A DNA stretch of 40,841 bases from an uncultured Porphyromonadaceae bacterium (GTDB lineage Bacteria; Bacteroidota; Bacteroidia; Bacteroidales; Muribaculaceae): NCBI GenBank assembly GCA_947175205.1, contig CAMWLS010000021.1, forward strand, positions 1 to 40,841, written 5' to 3'. The first letter of the stretch is position 1, and each line of letters opens with the position of its first letter. The notes beneath the pieces were generated by a model. That model searched no databases, was not told the origin of the DNA, and saw only the letters and a list, made by a program, of their open reading frames with translations. Position numbers and translations under genes: made by a program. This document shows positions 33,086 to 40,841 of this stretch, piece after piece.

Positions 33086-33838
33086 CTATCTGTCAATAAG
33101 TAGATATCCTCTGCTGCGGAGCGATTCAAGCATGGTGTAATTCATGCCCTCCCTGTAATATCCCAGCATCTCACTCACCCAGTCTGCATCAGAGGCATTG
33201 GTGCTTCTGTGCTGATGATATTCCACAATCCGGGCATCATAATCCAGCAGGCGCTCAGCCATGTCATCCGTGCCGTAGCTGTTTTCAAAGATAACCAGTT
33301 CCCGCGGCTGCTTGGGTTTGAGTTCCGGAATTTCACGCGGAACACCCACAGCCAGGGCGCAAACCACATAAACGTCCTGCGGCAGCCCGAGGAGCTCTGA
33401 AATGGCAGCGGGGTCAACAGTACGTGCATAACCTATGGGACATGTTCCCAGCCCGCGTGACTCTGCGGCCACAATGGCACTCATCATGGCCAGGGCTGCG
33501 TCAACAGTGCCCACTATGAAGCCGTCAACGGTGCGGTTAAACGGAGGCATTTCAAGCCCCTTGGCCTGCGCGGCCACTGATATCTTGTGGAAGTCACTCA
33601 GGAAAATATATACCCTGGCGGAGGTCTTGAGCTGTTTCTGTCCCACCAGAGCTTCCAGTTCTTCTTTCAGGTCCTGATCTGAGATTTCTATAACAGAGAA
33701 TTGCTGTCCGTTATAACTGGTGGGGGTGTTACGGATGGCCTCACGGATAAAGGTGAGGTCTTCTTCCTTAATGCTCTCGCGCTCATAGCGTCTGATGCTG
33801 CGGCGTTCCAGGAGTGTCTGTTCTGTACTTTTAGTCAT
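33086..33838 (-). CDS. nitroreductase family protein (NfsA/FRP-like)
   Basis: 250-residue FMN-dependent NAD(P)H oxidoreductase. The start ERRSIRRYERESI is the FMN-phosphate-binding element; AIVAAESRGLGTCPIGY is the second conserved block, and AVGVPREIPELKPKQPRELVIFENSYG matches the FRP/NfsA-type C-terminal arm. Such enzymes reduce flavins, quinones or nitroaromatics; the natural substrate is not predictable. It forms an operon with the downstream AlkD-like gene (4-bp gap). Confidence 0.92.
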   Translation of the reverse strand: MTKSTEQTLLERRSIRRYERESIKEEDLTFIREAIRNTPTSYNGQQFSVIEISDQDLKEELEALVGQKQLKTSARVYIFLSDFHKISVAAQAKGLEMPPFNRTVDGFIVGTVDAALAMMSAIVAAESRGLGTCPIGYARTVDPAAISELLGLPQDVYVVCALAVGVPREIPELKPKQPRELVIFENSYGTDDMAERLLDYDARIVEYHQHRSTNASDADWVSEMLGYYREGMNYTMLESLRSRGYLLIDR

Positions 33839-33907
33839 AGGCTTTGTGTTATGCGGGAAGGCGGAGCCGGTAATGTATTAAGCACTTACGGCAAGTTACC
33901 CGCATGT

Positions 33908-34714
33908 TTATGAATTCTTTTTATGCTTGGCATAGGCATTTGCCAGACGGGTGTGGTAGCCACGTGAGGCGTAACTGGGGCCGTTGTATCCGCGCGCAAA
34001 GGCGGACCAATTTTTGTTCTTGAGATGCTTAAGGAGTCCGGCCTGGGTGATAAACTCAGCAAAGAGTTCCAGCTGGTCCCGCTCAGAACGCGACATGAGC
34101 ATTACAAATTCTTCAGGCGATGATGCGCCGCAGCGTTTCCAGTTAAATCCTCCAATCTGGAACATCCCCCAGAAAGTACCCTGCATGGCTGTGAGGTAAT
34201 CTATCTCCATGGCGGCGTCAAGACGTGCCTGCTGGCCGGCTTGCTGGGAGCCGTATTTTTTGACATTAGGGCGTGAGAAAATCACACTGTGGCTGCCGGT
34301 GTATTTGCTGAGGTTAATCTTGTTACGCGCTGCCATCTGGCGGAACATGGTAAGGTCAAAATTAATCAGTGGCTTACCTTCTTTCCAGAATCCTTTATGG
34401 CCTGCGCCGGCTTCAATGTCCACCACGGCTTTTATTGCCGCCACTTCCACGCCTAACTCGCGTGCCACTTCCTGATAATCCTGCTCAGTAAGCGGACCAT
34501 GGCGCTTAAGGGGGTCCTGATAGAGGAAAACTGTGTCACCGTCAGCAACTACAAATTCAGCAGAACCGGCACGCTCTACCGCAAGATGGTCTATGGGCAG
34601 ATATGTGGCTATGGTATCCGCTGCCTTTGGAGTCTTGGCAGTGGCATGACTGTGATGAGATATACATCCGGTGAGTATTAATGTCAGAATGAGGATGAGA
34701 TAGTTTTTTTTCAT
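33908..34714 (-). CDS. N-acetylmuramidase-family (DUF3380-like) lipoprotein
   Basis: 268 residues. Signal peptide with lipobox LTGC (C17). The domain from about 80 to 262 resembles the N-acetylmuramidase family (PF11860): VAAIKAVVDIEAGAGHKGFW with a likely catalytic Glu in IEAG, KPLINFDLTMFRQM, and QGTFWGMFQIGGFNW. C-terminal FARGYNGPSYASRGYHTRLANAY is typical of the family. It probably cleaves the peptidoglycan glycan strand in the periplasm, anchored to a membrane by lipid. It lies between pepD and nitroreductase on the same strand, each separated by 65-70 bp. Confidence 0.88.
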   Translation of the reverse strand: MKKNYLILILTLILTGCISHHSHATAKTPKAADTIATYLPIDHLAVERAGSAEFVVADGDTVFLYQDPLKRHGPLTEQDYQEVARELGVEVAAIKAVVDIEAGAGHKGFWKEGKPLINFDLTMFRQMAARNKINLSKYTGSHSVIFSRPNVKKYGSQQAGQQARLDAAMEIDYLTAMQGTFWGMFQIGGFNWKRCGASSPEEFVMLMSRSERDQLELFAEFITQAGLLKHLKNKNWSAFARGYNGPSYASRGYHTRLANAYAKHKKNS

Positions 34715-34728
34715 GTATAGATTAATGA

Positions 34729-34759
34729 GGTATCCCGTGAGTGACCCCCACGGGATACC
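34729..34759 (-). terminator. perfect hairpin after pepD
   Basis: GGTATCCCGTG (34729-34739) and CACGGGATACC (34749-34759), an 11-bp stem. The minus-strand trailer lacks a strong U-run. Confidence 0.65.
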
Positions 34760-34778
34760 GAGAATGTTATATTTTCAG

Positions 34779-36239
34779 TTATTTCTTAAGGTCAGCCACT
34801 TTACTGATGGTGAGCTTCAGCTGACCCCAGAAACGCTCAACGGCCGGGATGTACATGCGTTCACTGGGAGAGTGGACGTCACGCAGTGTAGGACCGAATG
34901 ATACCATGTCCATGTGGGGATGGCTCTGGAGGAAGAGTCCGCACTCCAGACCGGCGTGTATAGCCATAACCTTGGGGCGTACGCCGTAGAGTTCCTCATA
35001 AGCGTCAGACGCAATGTGGAGGATTTTAGAATCCATATTAGGCTGCCAGCCGGGATAACCCTCTCCATGCTTAACTTCAGCTCCTGCAAGTACAAACAGG
35101 GCCTCCACGCGGTTTGCTATATCCCACTTGCGGGACTCAACTGATGAACGCTGTGAGGTGGTGACCACAATCTGGTTCTCCCCCTTCATTTTTACTGAGG
35201 CCAGGTTAGTGGAAGTCTCCACCAGACCTTCTATGTCACGGCTCATGGAAATTACACCGTGAGGCGCGCTGTAAATGGCTTCAATGAGGCGGCGGGTGGT
35301 CTGTGAGTCAACACATACGTCAGGACGCTCCTCAGTGCAGAGTGTGAGCTTCAGAGTGGGTTCAAGACCGGCATACTCGTTCTCAATCTCTGCCACGTAT
35401 TTGTTAAAAGCGGCTGTTACTTTTTCCTTATGTGAGGTGTGCACGCCAAATACGGCATGTGCGGCACGGGGGATGGCGTTACGCAGGTTACCGCCGTCTA
35501 TGCTGCACAGTGATATTTCATATTTCTGAGCCAGGTTCCAGAGGAAGCGTGCCACCAGCTTGTTTGCATTAGCACGTCCCAGATGAATGTCACCACCTGA
35601 GTGTCCGCCCTGTCCACCGGCCACGTCCATCTTGAAATAATGGGAGTCAGTGGGTGACATGGAGCGGTCATAGGTGAATGTACACACGGTGTCTACGCCG
35701 CCTGCACATCCCACAAAAATCTCTGCATCATCCTCGCTGTCCAGATTAATGAGGATATCACCGTCAAGCATGGAGGGCTCCACATTAAATGCACCGGTCA
35801 TGCCGGTTTCCTCATCCATGGTAAAGAGGGCGTTAAGTGGTCCGTGCACCAGGTTTTTGTCAGAGAGCGCAGCAAGAGCGGCAGCCACGCCTATGCCATT
35901 GTCGGCACCGAGTGTTGTACCGTTGGCGCGTACCCAATCACCGTCTACAATGGTTTCAATGGGGTTGTGTTCAAAATCAAAGCTCTTGTCATTGCTCTCA
36001 CACACCATGTCCATGTGGCCCTGCAGAACCACTACAGGTGCATTCTCGTGTCCGGGGGTGGCGTCAACATGCATGTGAACGTTGCCAATGGCGTCAGTGC
36101 GCACCTCTATTCCGTGCTTGGCTGCAAAATCCAGCAGATACTGGCGTATCTTTTCTTCTTTCTTTGAGGGGCGGGGTATTTTTGTGATTTCATCAAAGAT
36201 GGTAAAAACCTCTTTGGGCTCTAAGTCTTTTACTGTCAT
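34779..36239 (-). CDS. pepD: aminoacyl-histidine dipeptidase (M20)
   Basis: 486-residue cytosolic metallodipeptidase of the M20C PepD type, which hydrolyses Xaa-His and other dipeptides. Metal and catalytic motifs are all present: QGHMDMVCESN, TLGADNGIGVAAALA, TMDEETGMTGAF (EE pair), INLDSEDD, and near the end IHAGLECG. The glycine-rich GGQGGHSGGDIHLGRANANK marks the lid domain. Full length. It is divergent from the OmpH-like gene across a 319-bp region. No clear promoter for pepD was found there. Confidence 0.96.
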   Translation of the reverse strand: MTVKDLEPKEVFTIFDEITKIPRPSKKEEKIRQYLLDFAAKHGIEVRTDAIGNVHMHVDATPGHENAPVVVLQGHMDMVCESNDKSFDFEHNPIETIVDGDWVRANGTTLGADNGIGVAAALAALSDKNLVHGPLNALFTMDEETGMTGAFNVEPSMLDGDILINLDSEDDAEIFVGCAGGVDTVCTFTYDRSMSPTDSHYFKMDVAGGQGGHSGGDIHLGRANANKLVARFLWNLAQKYEISLCSIDGGNLRNAIPRAAHAVFGVHTSHKEKVTAAFNKYVAEIENEYAGLEPTLKLTLCTEERPDVCVDSQTTRRLIEAIYSAPHGVISMSRDIEGLVETSTNLASVKMKGENQIVVTTSQRSSVESRKWDIANRVEALFVLAGAEVKHGEGYPGWQPNMDSKILHIASDAYEELYGVRPKVMAIHAGLECGLFLQSHPHMDMVSFGPTLRDVHSPSERMYIPAVERFWGQLKLTISKVADLKK

Positions 36240-36558
36240 AAGGGTTTATATGGATTATTGGTTAGTTAGTAATCAGTGAAGTTCCTTTTAGGACCGGAAC
36301 ATACTTGTATTAACCATTTAAAGCGGGAAAATGTCTATAAATGGGCAATAAAAAATGTAGCAGTATCTCAAAGGATGTTAAAAACATCTTTAACTCGCCC
36401 CCTAAATTACAAAAAACTTTGTTTACCGCAAAAATATTAATCTAACTTTCATATATTTGCACCCGTAAAGGAGCTCTTATTCAAAAATGAAAGTAATCTC
36501 CGGCCTTGTTTAATATCAAACCGAAACAATAAACTTATATCCTTATCACTAAGTTAAG
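36240..36558. other. 319-bp divergent intergenic region
   Basis: An A/T-rich spacer between pepD and the OmpH-like gene. It holds the OmpH-side -7 element (36452-36459) and a small GATGTT/AACATC hairpin near 36374-36388. Nothing else is recognised. Confidence 0.6.
36452..36459 (+). promoter_or_regulatory. -7 promoter element of the OmpH-like gene (TATATTTG)
   Basis: TATATTTG matches TAnnTTTG, 99 bp before the start codon. The nearest upstream TTTG (36418-36421) is 30 bp away, too far for a standard -33 element. Confidence 0.55.
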
Positions 36559-37170
36559 ATGAAAAAAACAGCAACCTTAATACTGGCTTTGCTGGCACTT
36601 GCCCCCATGGCCCTGACCTCCTGCGGCGGCAGTGACTCTGACTCAAAGGCTGACTCTGACAGCATGGCTGCGAAAAAAGCCCCCAAAGCCCTTGCCTTTG
36701 ATACAGAACTTAATATACGTGTTTACCACCCGGACAGCATTGCTCTGGGTTACACTCTGGCAAAAGAAGTAACAGATGAGCTAAATAAGGAAGCGGAAGA
36801 GCTTCAGAAATGGGCTCAGGGACAGCAGCGTTCACTGGAAAACCGCATGAGTTCTCTGCAGCAGAAAGCTCAGAACGGACAGATAACTCAGTCAGAGGCA
36901 GAGACCTCTTACCAGAAAATAATGAATGACTCTCAGGCTTATGAGCGTGAGGCTGCAAAAAGACAGGACGCTCTGCAGACTAAGACCATTCAGCGCATGA
37001 AGCAGGTTAAGGACTCCATCAATAACTTCCTGGTTATCTACAACAATGTTAACAAGGTGGATATCATCATGCCCATAGATACAGCCGGCATGTATCCCAC
37101 CATAACCAATCCGGCGCTGGACATCACTGATGAGATAGTGGATGGCCTGAACGCACGTTACAAGAAATAA
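36559..37170 (+). CDS. OmpH/Skp-like lipoprotein
   Basis: 203 residues with a lipoprotein signal peptide (lipobox LTSC, C22) and a low-complexity SDSDSKADSDS linker. Residues about 60-150 are a long helical coiled-coil hairpin (LNKEAEELQKWAQGQQRSLE and following), and the end (ALDITDEIVDGLNARYKK) is the conserved OmpH tail. Skp/OmpH proteins are soluble trimeric periplasmic chaperones; a lipidated form would be membrane-anchored. It is followed by a strong hairpin and the endonuclease gene on the same strand. Confidence 0.88.
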   Translation: MKKTATLILALLALAPMALTSCGGSDSDSKADSDSMAAKKAPKALAFDTELNIRVYHPDSIALGYTLAKEVTDELNKEAEELQKWAQGQQRSLENRMSSLQQKAQNGQITQSEAETSYQKIMNDSQAYEREAAKRQDALQTKTIQRMKQVKDSINNFLVIYNNVNKVDIIMPIDTAGMYPTITNPALDITDEIVDGLNARYKK

Positions 37171-37200
37171 GGGGCCGCACCACTTCAAAATAAAGACTAT

Positions 37201-37236
37201 ATGCTTGATGCACCCGGCAAAACGGTGTGTCAAGCA
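37201..37236 (+). terminator. hairpin after the OmpH-like gene
   Basis: ATGCTTGATGCACC pairs with GGTGTGTCAAGCAT (14 bp, two G-U) across CGGCAAAAC, then AACTTATTTTC. Confidence 0.7.
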
Positions 37237-37253
37237 TAACTTATTTTCACAAG

Positions 37254-38114
37254 ATGGCACATCAGAAAAGAAATACCGCCAAGAAACGCGGATACAAACG
37301 ACGTCTGTTACCCACTGACAGGCGCACCCTGGCCATACTCCTGGTGCTGGTGCTTCTGTGTGGCTGCATATGGGCTTACAGACGCTATCAGAAGGGAATT
37401 CCGGCCATGTCGCCTAAGGCTGACGCCTCAGTGCTGACTAATGTTATAGCTCCGGCGGGAACACCTTCCGTACTTCTGGACTATGAAGGATTTACCGTCA
37501 GTTATAATCCTCAGCACCGCATACCCAATTACGTCTCGTGGGAACTGACTGCCGCAGAGGCCGCATCACGCGCGGCAGACCGCAAAAATGTGTCATTTGC
37601 AGCAGATGCTGACGTAGAGGGATGCCCGGTGCCTGGTGACTACCGTAAGTCAGGCTTTGACCGCGGGCACATGGCCCCGGCCGGAGACATGCGCTGGAGT
37701 GACAAGGCCATGGAACAGTGCCACTACATGACTAATATAGCGCCGCAGGTGAACAGCCTCAACACGGGGTCATGGAAGAAGCTTGAAGAGGCCACAAGAC
37801 GCTGGGCAGCAGCTGACAGTGCCGTCATAGTGGTGTGTGGACCGGTGCTCACAGACCGCCTAAGCCGCAAGATAGGAGCTTCAGAGGTGACCGTGCCGGA
37901 GCGCTTCTTCAAGGTTATTATGGCCCCGTATGCGCAACCGCCGCGGGCCATAGGCTTTATATTCCACAACAATAATATGCCACAGAGCATGCAGCAGGCT
38001 GTACGCACGGTGGACCAGGTGGAAGAAATTACAGGCCTTGACTTTTTTTCAGCATTGCCTGACGAGATTGAGAATCAAATAGAATCCACATCTTCACTCA
38101 CAGCATGGCACTAA
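37254..38114 (+). CDS. membrane-anchored DNA/RNA non-specific endonuclease (NUC1 family)
   Basis: 286 residues. After a basic N-terminus, one membrane helix (about 26-42, LAILLVLVLLCGCIWAY) anchors the protein with the nuclease domain outside the cytoplasm. The beta-beta-alpha-Me motif DRGHMAP (136-142, H139 general base) and the metal motif NIAPQ...N (161-170) are intact. The family cuts DNA and RNA without sequence preference. ATG 37254 is chosen over the GTG at 37227, which lies inside the preceding hairpin. The 3' end overlaps mnmE by 10 nt, suggesting translational coupling. Confidence 0.93.
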   Translation: MAHQKRNTAKKRGYKRRLLPTDRRTLAILLVLVLLCGCIWAYRRYQKGIPAMSPKADASVLTNVIAPAGTPSVLLDYEGFTVSYNPQHRIPNYVSWELTAAEAASRAADRKNVSFAADADVEGCPVPGDYRKSGFDRGHMAPAGDMRWSDKAMEQCHYMTNIAPQVNSLNTGSWKKLEEATRRWAAADSAVIVVCGPVLTDRLSRKIGASEVTVPERFFKVIMAPYAQPPRAIGFIFHNNNMPQSMQQAVRTVDQVEEITGLDFFSALPDEIENQIESTSSLTAWH

Positions 38115-39463
38115 ATCAGGAAACCATATGCGCCATCTCCACCCCCGCCGGGACGGGTGGCATTGCGGTGGCCCGAATTTCAGGACCGGAAAAAGAGATA
38201 CATGCCATTCTTAACAAATGCTGGACCGGCGTGCCTGCTGAGAAGATGACCAGCCACAGCGCACACCTGGGTACGGTCACTGACCCCCAGGGACAGCCTC
38301 TGGACCAGGCCGTACTGACATTGTTCCGGGAACCACGCTCATTCACCGGCCAGACTGTTGCGGAAATATCCGTACATGGGTCGCTTTACATTCAGCGCAT
38401 GCTGCTGCAGACCCTCATGAACGCCGGAGCACGCATGGCCCGGCCGGGCGAATTCACTGAACGGGCGTTCCTGAACGGACGCATGGACCTGGCGCAGGCT
38501 GAGGGCGTGGCGGATATGATTGCAGCAAACAGCGCGGCAGCTCACAAGCTGGCCATGGCCCAGCTGCGCGGCACTTACTCACAGCACCTCAAGGAGGTGC
38601 GCGACCAGCTGCTGGAACTGGCGGCACTGCTGGAATTGGAGCTGGACTTCTCAGAGGAGGATGTGGAATTTGCTGACCGTACCAAGCTTATAGAACTGGC
38701 ACAGGGTCTGTTGGAGACACTGAACCGTCTCACAGCCTCATTCAAGGCCGGGAACGCCATCAAGAACGGCATTCCCGTGGCCATAGTGGGACCGACAAAT
38801 GCCGGCAAGTCATCACTTCTCAATGCACTCTTAGGAGAGCAGCGCGCCATTGTATCCAACATCCACGGCACCACGCGCGACACGGTGGAAGACCATCTGG
38901 AGATAGGTCCTTACATGTATCGCTTCATAGACACGGCGGGTATCAGAGAAACCACAGACCCCATAGAAAAACTGGGAATAGAACGCTCAGAAAAAGCCAT
39001 GAGTAATGCCGCCATACGTCTGTATATGGTGGATGCCCTTGACCCGGTGATACCCGTACAGCTGCCCTCTGACACCATTCTGGTGATTAACAAGACAGAT
39101 GCCGCAGCCGCACCCCGGGAGCTGCCGCGGGAAGCTCCGGTGGTAACTATCTCAGCCCTGCACGGCAGCGGCCTGGACACCCTACGCACAGCCCTGACTG
39201 CCATGACAGAGAAGATGCAGAACAGCACAGGAATGAATTACTCAGAAGCGATCCTTGTGACCAACGCCCGTCATGCCCAGGAACTGGAAGAAGCCGCTAC
39301 AGCAGCCTCCAGAGCCCTGGACGGACTGCAAAACCAACTACCCGCAGACCTCGTGGCTCAAGACCTCCGCCAGACCATCCACCACCTTGGAGCCATCACC
39401 GGCACCATCACCACCCCCCAAATCCTCTCCCACATCTTCCAGAACTTCTGCATCGGCAAGTAA
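38105..39463 (+). CDS. mnmE: tRNA modification GTPase
   Basis: 452-residue MnmE/TrmE, which with MnmG installs cmnm5U at the tRNA wobble position. The N-terminal tetrahydrofolate-binding domain (about 1-120) is followed by a helical domain containing the G domain: G1 GPTNAGKS (229-236), G2 GTTRDT (255-260), G3 DTAG (276-279) and G4 NKTD (about 330). The C-terminal catalytic CIGK (449-452) is present. ATG 38105 overlaps the endonuclease stop. The last 18 bp (39446-39463) form a candidate attachment site; the gene stays complete. Confidence 0.98.
   Translation: MALNQETICAISTPAGTGGIAVARISGPEKEIHAILNKCWTGVPAEKMTSHSAHLGTVTDPQGQPLDQAVLTLFREPRSFTGQTVAEISVHGSLYIQRMLLQTLMNAGARMARPGEFTERAFLNGRMDLAQAEGVADMIAANSAAAHKLAMAQLRGTYSQHLKEVRDQLLELAALLELELDFSEEDVEFADRTKLIELAQGLLETLNRLTASFKAGNAIKNGIPVAIVGPTNAGKSSLLNALLGEQRAIVSNIHGTTRDTVEDHLEIGPYMYRFIDTAGIRETTDPIEKLGIERSEKAMSNAAIRLYMVDALDPVIPVQLPSDTILVINKTDAAAAPRELPREAPVVTISALHGSGLDTLRTALTAMTEKMQNSTGMNYSEAILVTNARHAQELEEAATAASRALDGLQNQLPADLVAQDLRQTIHHLGAITGTITTPQILSHIFQNFCIGK
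39446..39463 (+). other. candidate attL core at the mnmE 3' end
   Basis: TTCTGCATCGGCAAGTAA encodes FCIGK and the stop. As I recall, SGI1-type islands integrate at the same place in trmE, in a nearly identical 18-bp site. Here mobile-element genes start 250 bp later. The second copy (attR) would lie outside the window. Confidence 0.5.
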
Positions 39464-39535
39464 TTAGTTGATTATCAATGACTTGTATTGATGGTAATTG
39501 ACTGTTACTGAGCGATAAAACTTAATACATTCAAG

Positions 39536-39578
39536 AACGCCTAATGCTGATAACTGTCAGTGTTAGGCGTTTTTATGC
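39536..39578 (+). terminator. terminator downstream of mnmE
   Basis: AACGCCTAA and TTAGGCGTT form a 9-bp stem with a 16-nt loop, followed by TTTAT. Confidence 0.85.
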
Positions 39579-39585
39579 ACCATTT

Positions 39586-39602
39586 TGTACGGATTCTGTA
39601 CG
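39586..39602 (+). repeat. TGTACG direct repeat with 11-bp period
   Basis: TGTACG at 39586-39591 and 39597-39602, about one helical turn apart; possibly paired protein-binding sites at the element end. Confidence 0.35.
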
Positions 39603-39648
39603 ACAGCGACTCATTTCACCCCTCGCGTCAGCAAGGTGGTGGAGAAAG

Positions 39649-39665
39649 TTGACAATAGTTGTCAA
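39649..39665. promoter_or_regulatory. perfect palindrome TTGACAA-TAG-TTGTCAA
   Basis: A 7-3-7 inverted repeat 47 bp before the HTH-repeat gene; a likely operator or recombination accessory site. Confidence 0.55.
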
Positions 39666-39667
39666 TG

Positions 39668-39687
39668 GTTTACGAACATTTACAAAC
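39668..39687 (+). repeat. 10-bp direct repeat RTTTACRAAC, two copies
   Basis: GTTTACGAAC (39668-39677) is followed directly by ATTTACAAAC (39678-39687). The one-turn phasing suggests binding of a repeated-domain protein. Confidence 0.45.
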
Positions 39688-39712
39688 AACGGAGAAATCT
39701 CCACAAAAAGAA

Positions 39713-40606
39713 ATGAGTAGCAACATTAGAATTGAGAAAATTTGTGAGTGGTGCGGAAAACAATTTACCGCCCAGACCACCGTTACCCGCTTCTGTTCAA
39801 AGCGGTGCTCAGAACACGCCTACAAGGAAAGACTGAGGCAGCAAAAAATCCAATTGGCAAAGGTTGTGCCTTCTCCTAAGAATTCTGAACTTAAAGAGAA
39901 AGACTATCTCACCGTAGCCGAGGCCGGGCAGATTCTTGGCATGACAAGACAAGGTGTGTACAAGCTTATCCATCGAGGTTCTTTAACTGCATCAAAACTC
40001 AGCTCCCGTCTTACTTTGATAAAACGGACAAGCATAGAGTTGATGCTTGACGGTTCCCCATATAGAAAGAGACAACCGAAGGAGCAAACTGTAATCACCG
40101 AACTTTATACCCGCGCTGACATCCGGGAGAAATACGGCGTAAAAGATTCGTGGATTTACAAGGTGGTCGCTGAGAACAATGTGCCGAAGACCATCATCAG
40201 AGGAAAGGCATATTTCAGTAAGTCGCATATCGACCGCCTTTTCTCAGCGAGAAAGGAAAATCCGGAAATTGCAGAGTGGTATTCGGTAGAGGATATTCAG
40301 TCTAAATATGGAATGACACTGTCAGCTATCTACTGCCTTGTTTCGAAAGTCGGTATCCCCAAACGTAAGGAGGGATCCAAAGTCTATTATTCCAAATATC
40401 ACTTTGATGTGGCGAAAGGCACCAAATCTGCCGAAGACGTTGAGTTTATTTCAGTGGCGGAAGCTATGGATAAATACTCGCTCACACGCGACCAACTCTA
40501 TCACTACGTCAAGACATACAAAATAACCAAGCTGAAAAGCGGAAAGTATGTTAAACTGAATGCCAAAGAGTTAGAGGCGTTATTCAATCCCAAGATAGAG
40601 TTATAA
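39713..40606 (+). CDS. mobile-element DNA-binding protein with four excisionase-type HTH repeats
   Basis: 297 residues from ATG 39713; the frame is open to a TTG at 39659 that overlaps the palindrome, so the later ATG before MSSNIRIEKI is preferred. An N-terminal zinc knuckle (C11, C14, C28, C32) is followed by four MerR/excisionase-like (HTH_17) units at about 65-112, 132-177, 190-233 and 246-291, each of the type YxxxDIxxKYGxxxxxIYxxV...KxYxSKxxxD. Proteins of this type usually precede integrases of Bacteroidetes integrative elements. Codon use is more A/T-rich than mnmE. Its likely role is regulating or assisting excision; this is inference. Confidence 0.85.
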   Translation: MSSNIRIEKICEWCGKQFTAQTTVTRFCSKRCSEHAYKERLRQQKIQLAKVVPSPKNSELKEKDYLTVAEAGQILGMTRQGVYKLIHRGSLTASKLSSRLTLIKRTSIELMLDGSPYRKRQPKEQTVITELYTRADIREKYGVKDSWIYKVVAENNVPKTIIRGKAYFSKSHIDRLFSARKENPEIAEWYSVEDIQSKYGMTLSAIYCLVSKVGIPKRKEGSKVYYSKYHFDVAKGTKSAEDVEFISVAEAMDKYSLTRDQLYHYVKTYKITKLKSGKYVKLNAKELEALFNPKIEL

Positions 40607-40674
40607 TCCGGTGATTTTACTCACTGGGCAACCACCAATTACCATTAACCATTATAAAACAAAAACATACAAAT

Positions 40675-40841
40675 ATGGAATCAGCAACTATCGTAAAAGT
40701 AACCCTCCGTCAGGAGAAACTGCGCAGCGGCAAAGTGTCGCTCTACCTCGACTACTACCCTCCTATCTGGAATCCGCACATCAAGAAGATGAGCCGACGG
40801 GAGTTCCTCGGGCTGTATCTCTACGGCGAACCGAAAGACCG
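40675..40841 (+). CDS. tyrosine recombinase/integrase, N-terminal part (cut by window end)
   Basis: Partial frame of 55 codons, open to the window end. It starts MESATIVKVTLRQEKLRSGK and continues with VSLYLDYYPPIWNPHIKK and MSRREFLGLYLYGEPKD. This is the arm-type DNA-binding start of Bacteroidetes tyrosine integrases as I know them; the catalytic domain lies beyond the window. It begins 68 bp after the HTH-repeat gene on the same strand. Together they mark the left end of an integrated element next to mnmE. Confidence 0.82.
   Translation, partial: MESATIVKVTLRQEKLRSGKVSLYLDYYPPIWNPHIKKMSRREFLGLYLYGEPKD

Noticed and set aside
37227-37253. GTG start for the endonuclease
   Set aside because: It lies in the 3' strand of the hairpin behind the OmpH-like gene; ATG 37254 gives a normal basic N-terminus and membrane helix.
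1-40841. CRISPR arrays, insertion sequences with transposase, rRNA genes
   Set aside because: The only tandem repeats lack spacers; no transposase or rRNA sequence is visible. The only mobile-element genes are at the right end.

Overview
The window looks like chromosomal DNA of a Bacteroidales bacterium, probably a gut species; family level is not resolved and Muribaculaceae is only a guess. The main reasons are repeated Bacteroidetes-type promoters (TTTG about 19 bp upstream of TAnnTTTG, seen with exactly 19 bp spacing before metK, the PpiD-like foldase gene and tRNA-Pro), weak Shine-Dalgarno sequences, and a typical gene set: DUF2723 membrane protein, OmpH-like lipoproteins, an outer-membrane beta-barrel receptor, aminoacyl-histidine dipeptidase and a 428-residue MetK.

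Layout. 1-6779 (+): pfkA, a large DUF2723 membrane protein, a polysaccharide deacetylase and queG; a 36-bp tandem repeat covers the deacetylase/queG junction. 6841-8685 (-): an Lrp/AsnC regulator followed 9 bp later by a secreted GH13 amylase. 8686-9244: a non-coding stretch with an operator-like palindrome and an unidentified, possibly structured segment. 9245-12608: DUF488 protein (+), RCC1-like protein (-), AspT/YidE-type transporter (+). 12703-18432 (-): tcdA, an acyltransferase, yebC and pheT, with a small RNA candidate encoding a six-codon ORF in the gap at 13.6 kb. 18471-22834 (+): metK behind a probable SAM riboswitch, a PpiD-like foldase, and a DUF2007 protein whose 3' end is repeated three times in 29-bp units. 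22999-26348: tRNA-Pro, a four-way-junction RNA candidate ahead of a short malic enzyme, a Rieske-like lipoprotein (-), tRNA-Ser, an approximately 310-nt pseudoknotted RNA candidate, and a 74-residue HTH protein. 26568-29444 (+): a 958-residue lipoprotein with a collagen-like segment. 29622-36239 (-): rubredoxin, outer-membrane receptor, AlkD-like DNA repair protein, nitroreductase, muramidase-like lipoprotein and pepD. 36559-39463 (+): OmpH/Skp-like lipoprotein, membrane-anchored NUC-type endonuclease and mnmE.

The last 1.4 kb appears to be the edge of an integrated mobile element: a protein with four excisionase-type HTH repeats and the start of a tyrosine integrase follow mnmE. The last 18 bp of mnmE resemble the trmE attB used by SGI1-type islands, so this end may be attL.

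Most protein genes are housekeeping. The least explained parts are non-coding: the pseudoknotted RNA at 25.74-26.05 kb, the junction RNA at 23.19-23.34 kb, the MVLDLR small RNA at 13.59-13.66 kb, and a recurring pattern of short tandem duplications at gene starts and ends. All RNA folds were paired by eye, without energy calculation or alignment.
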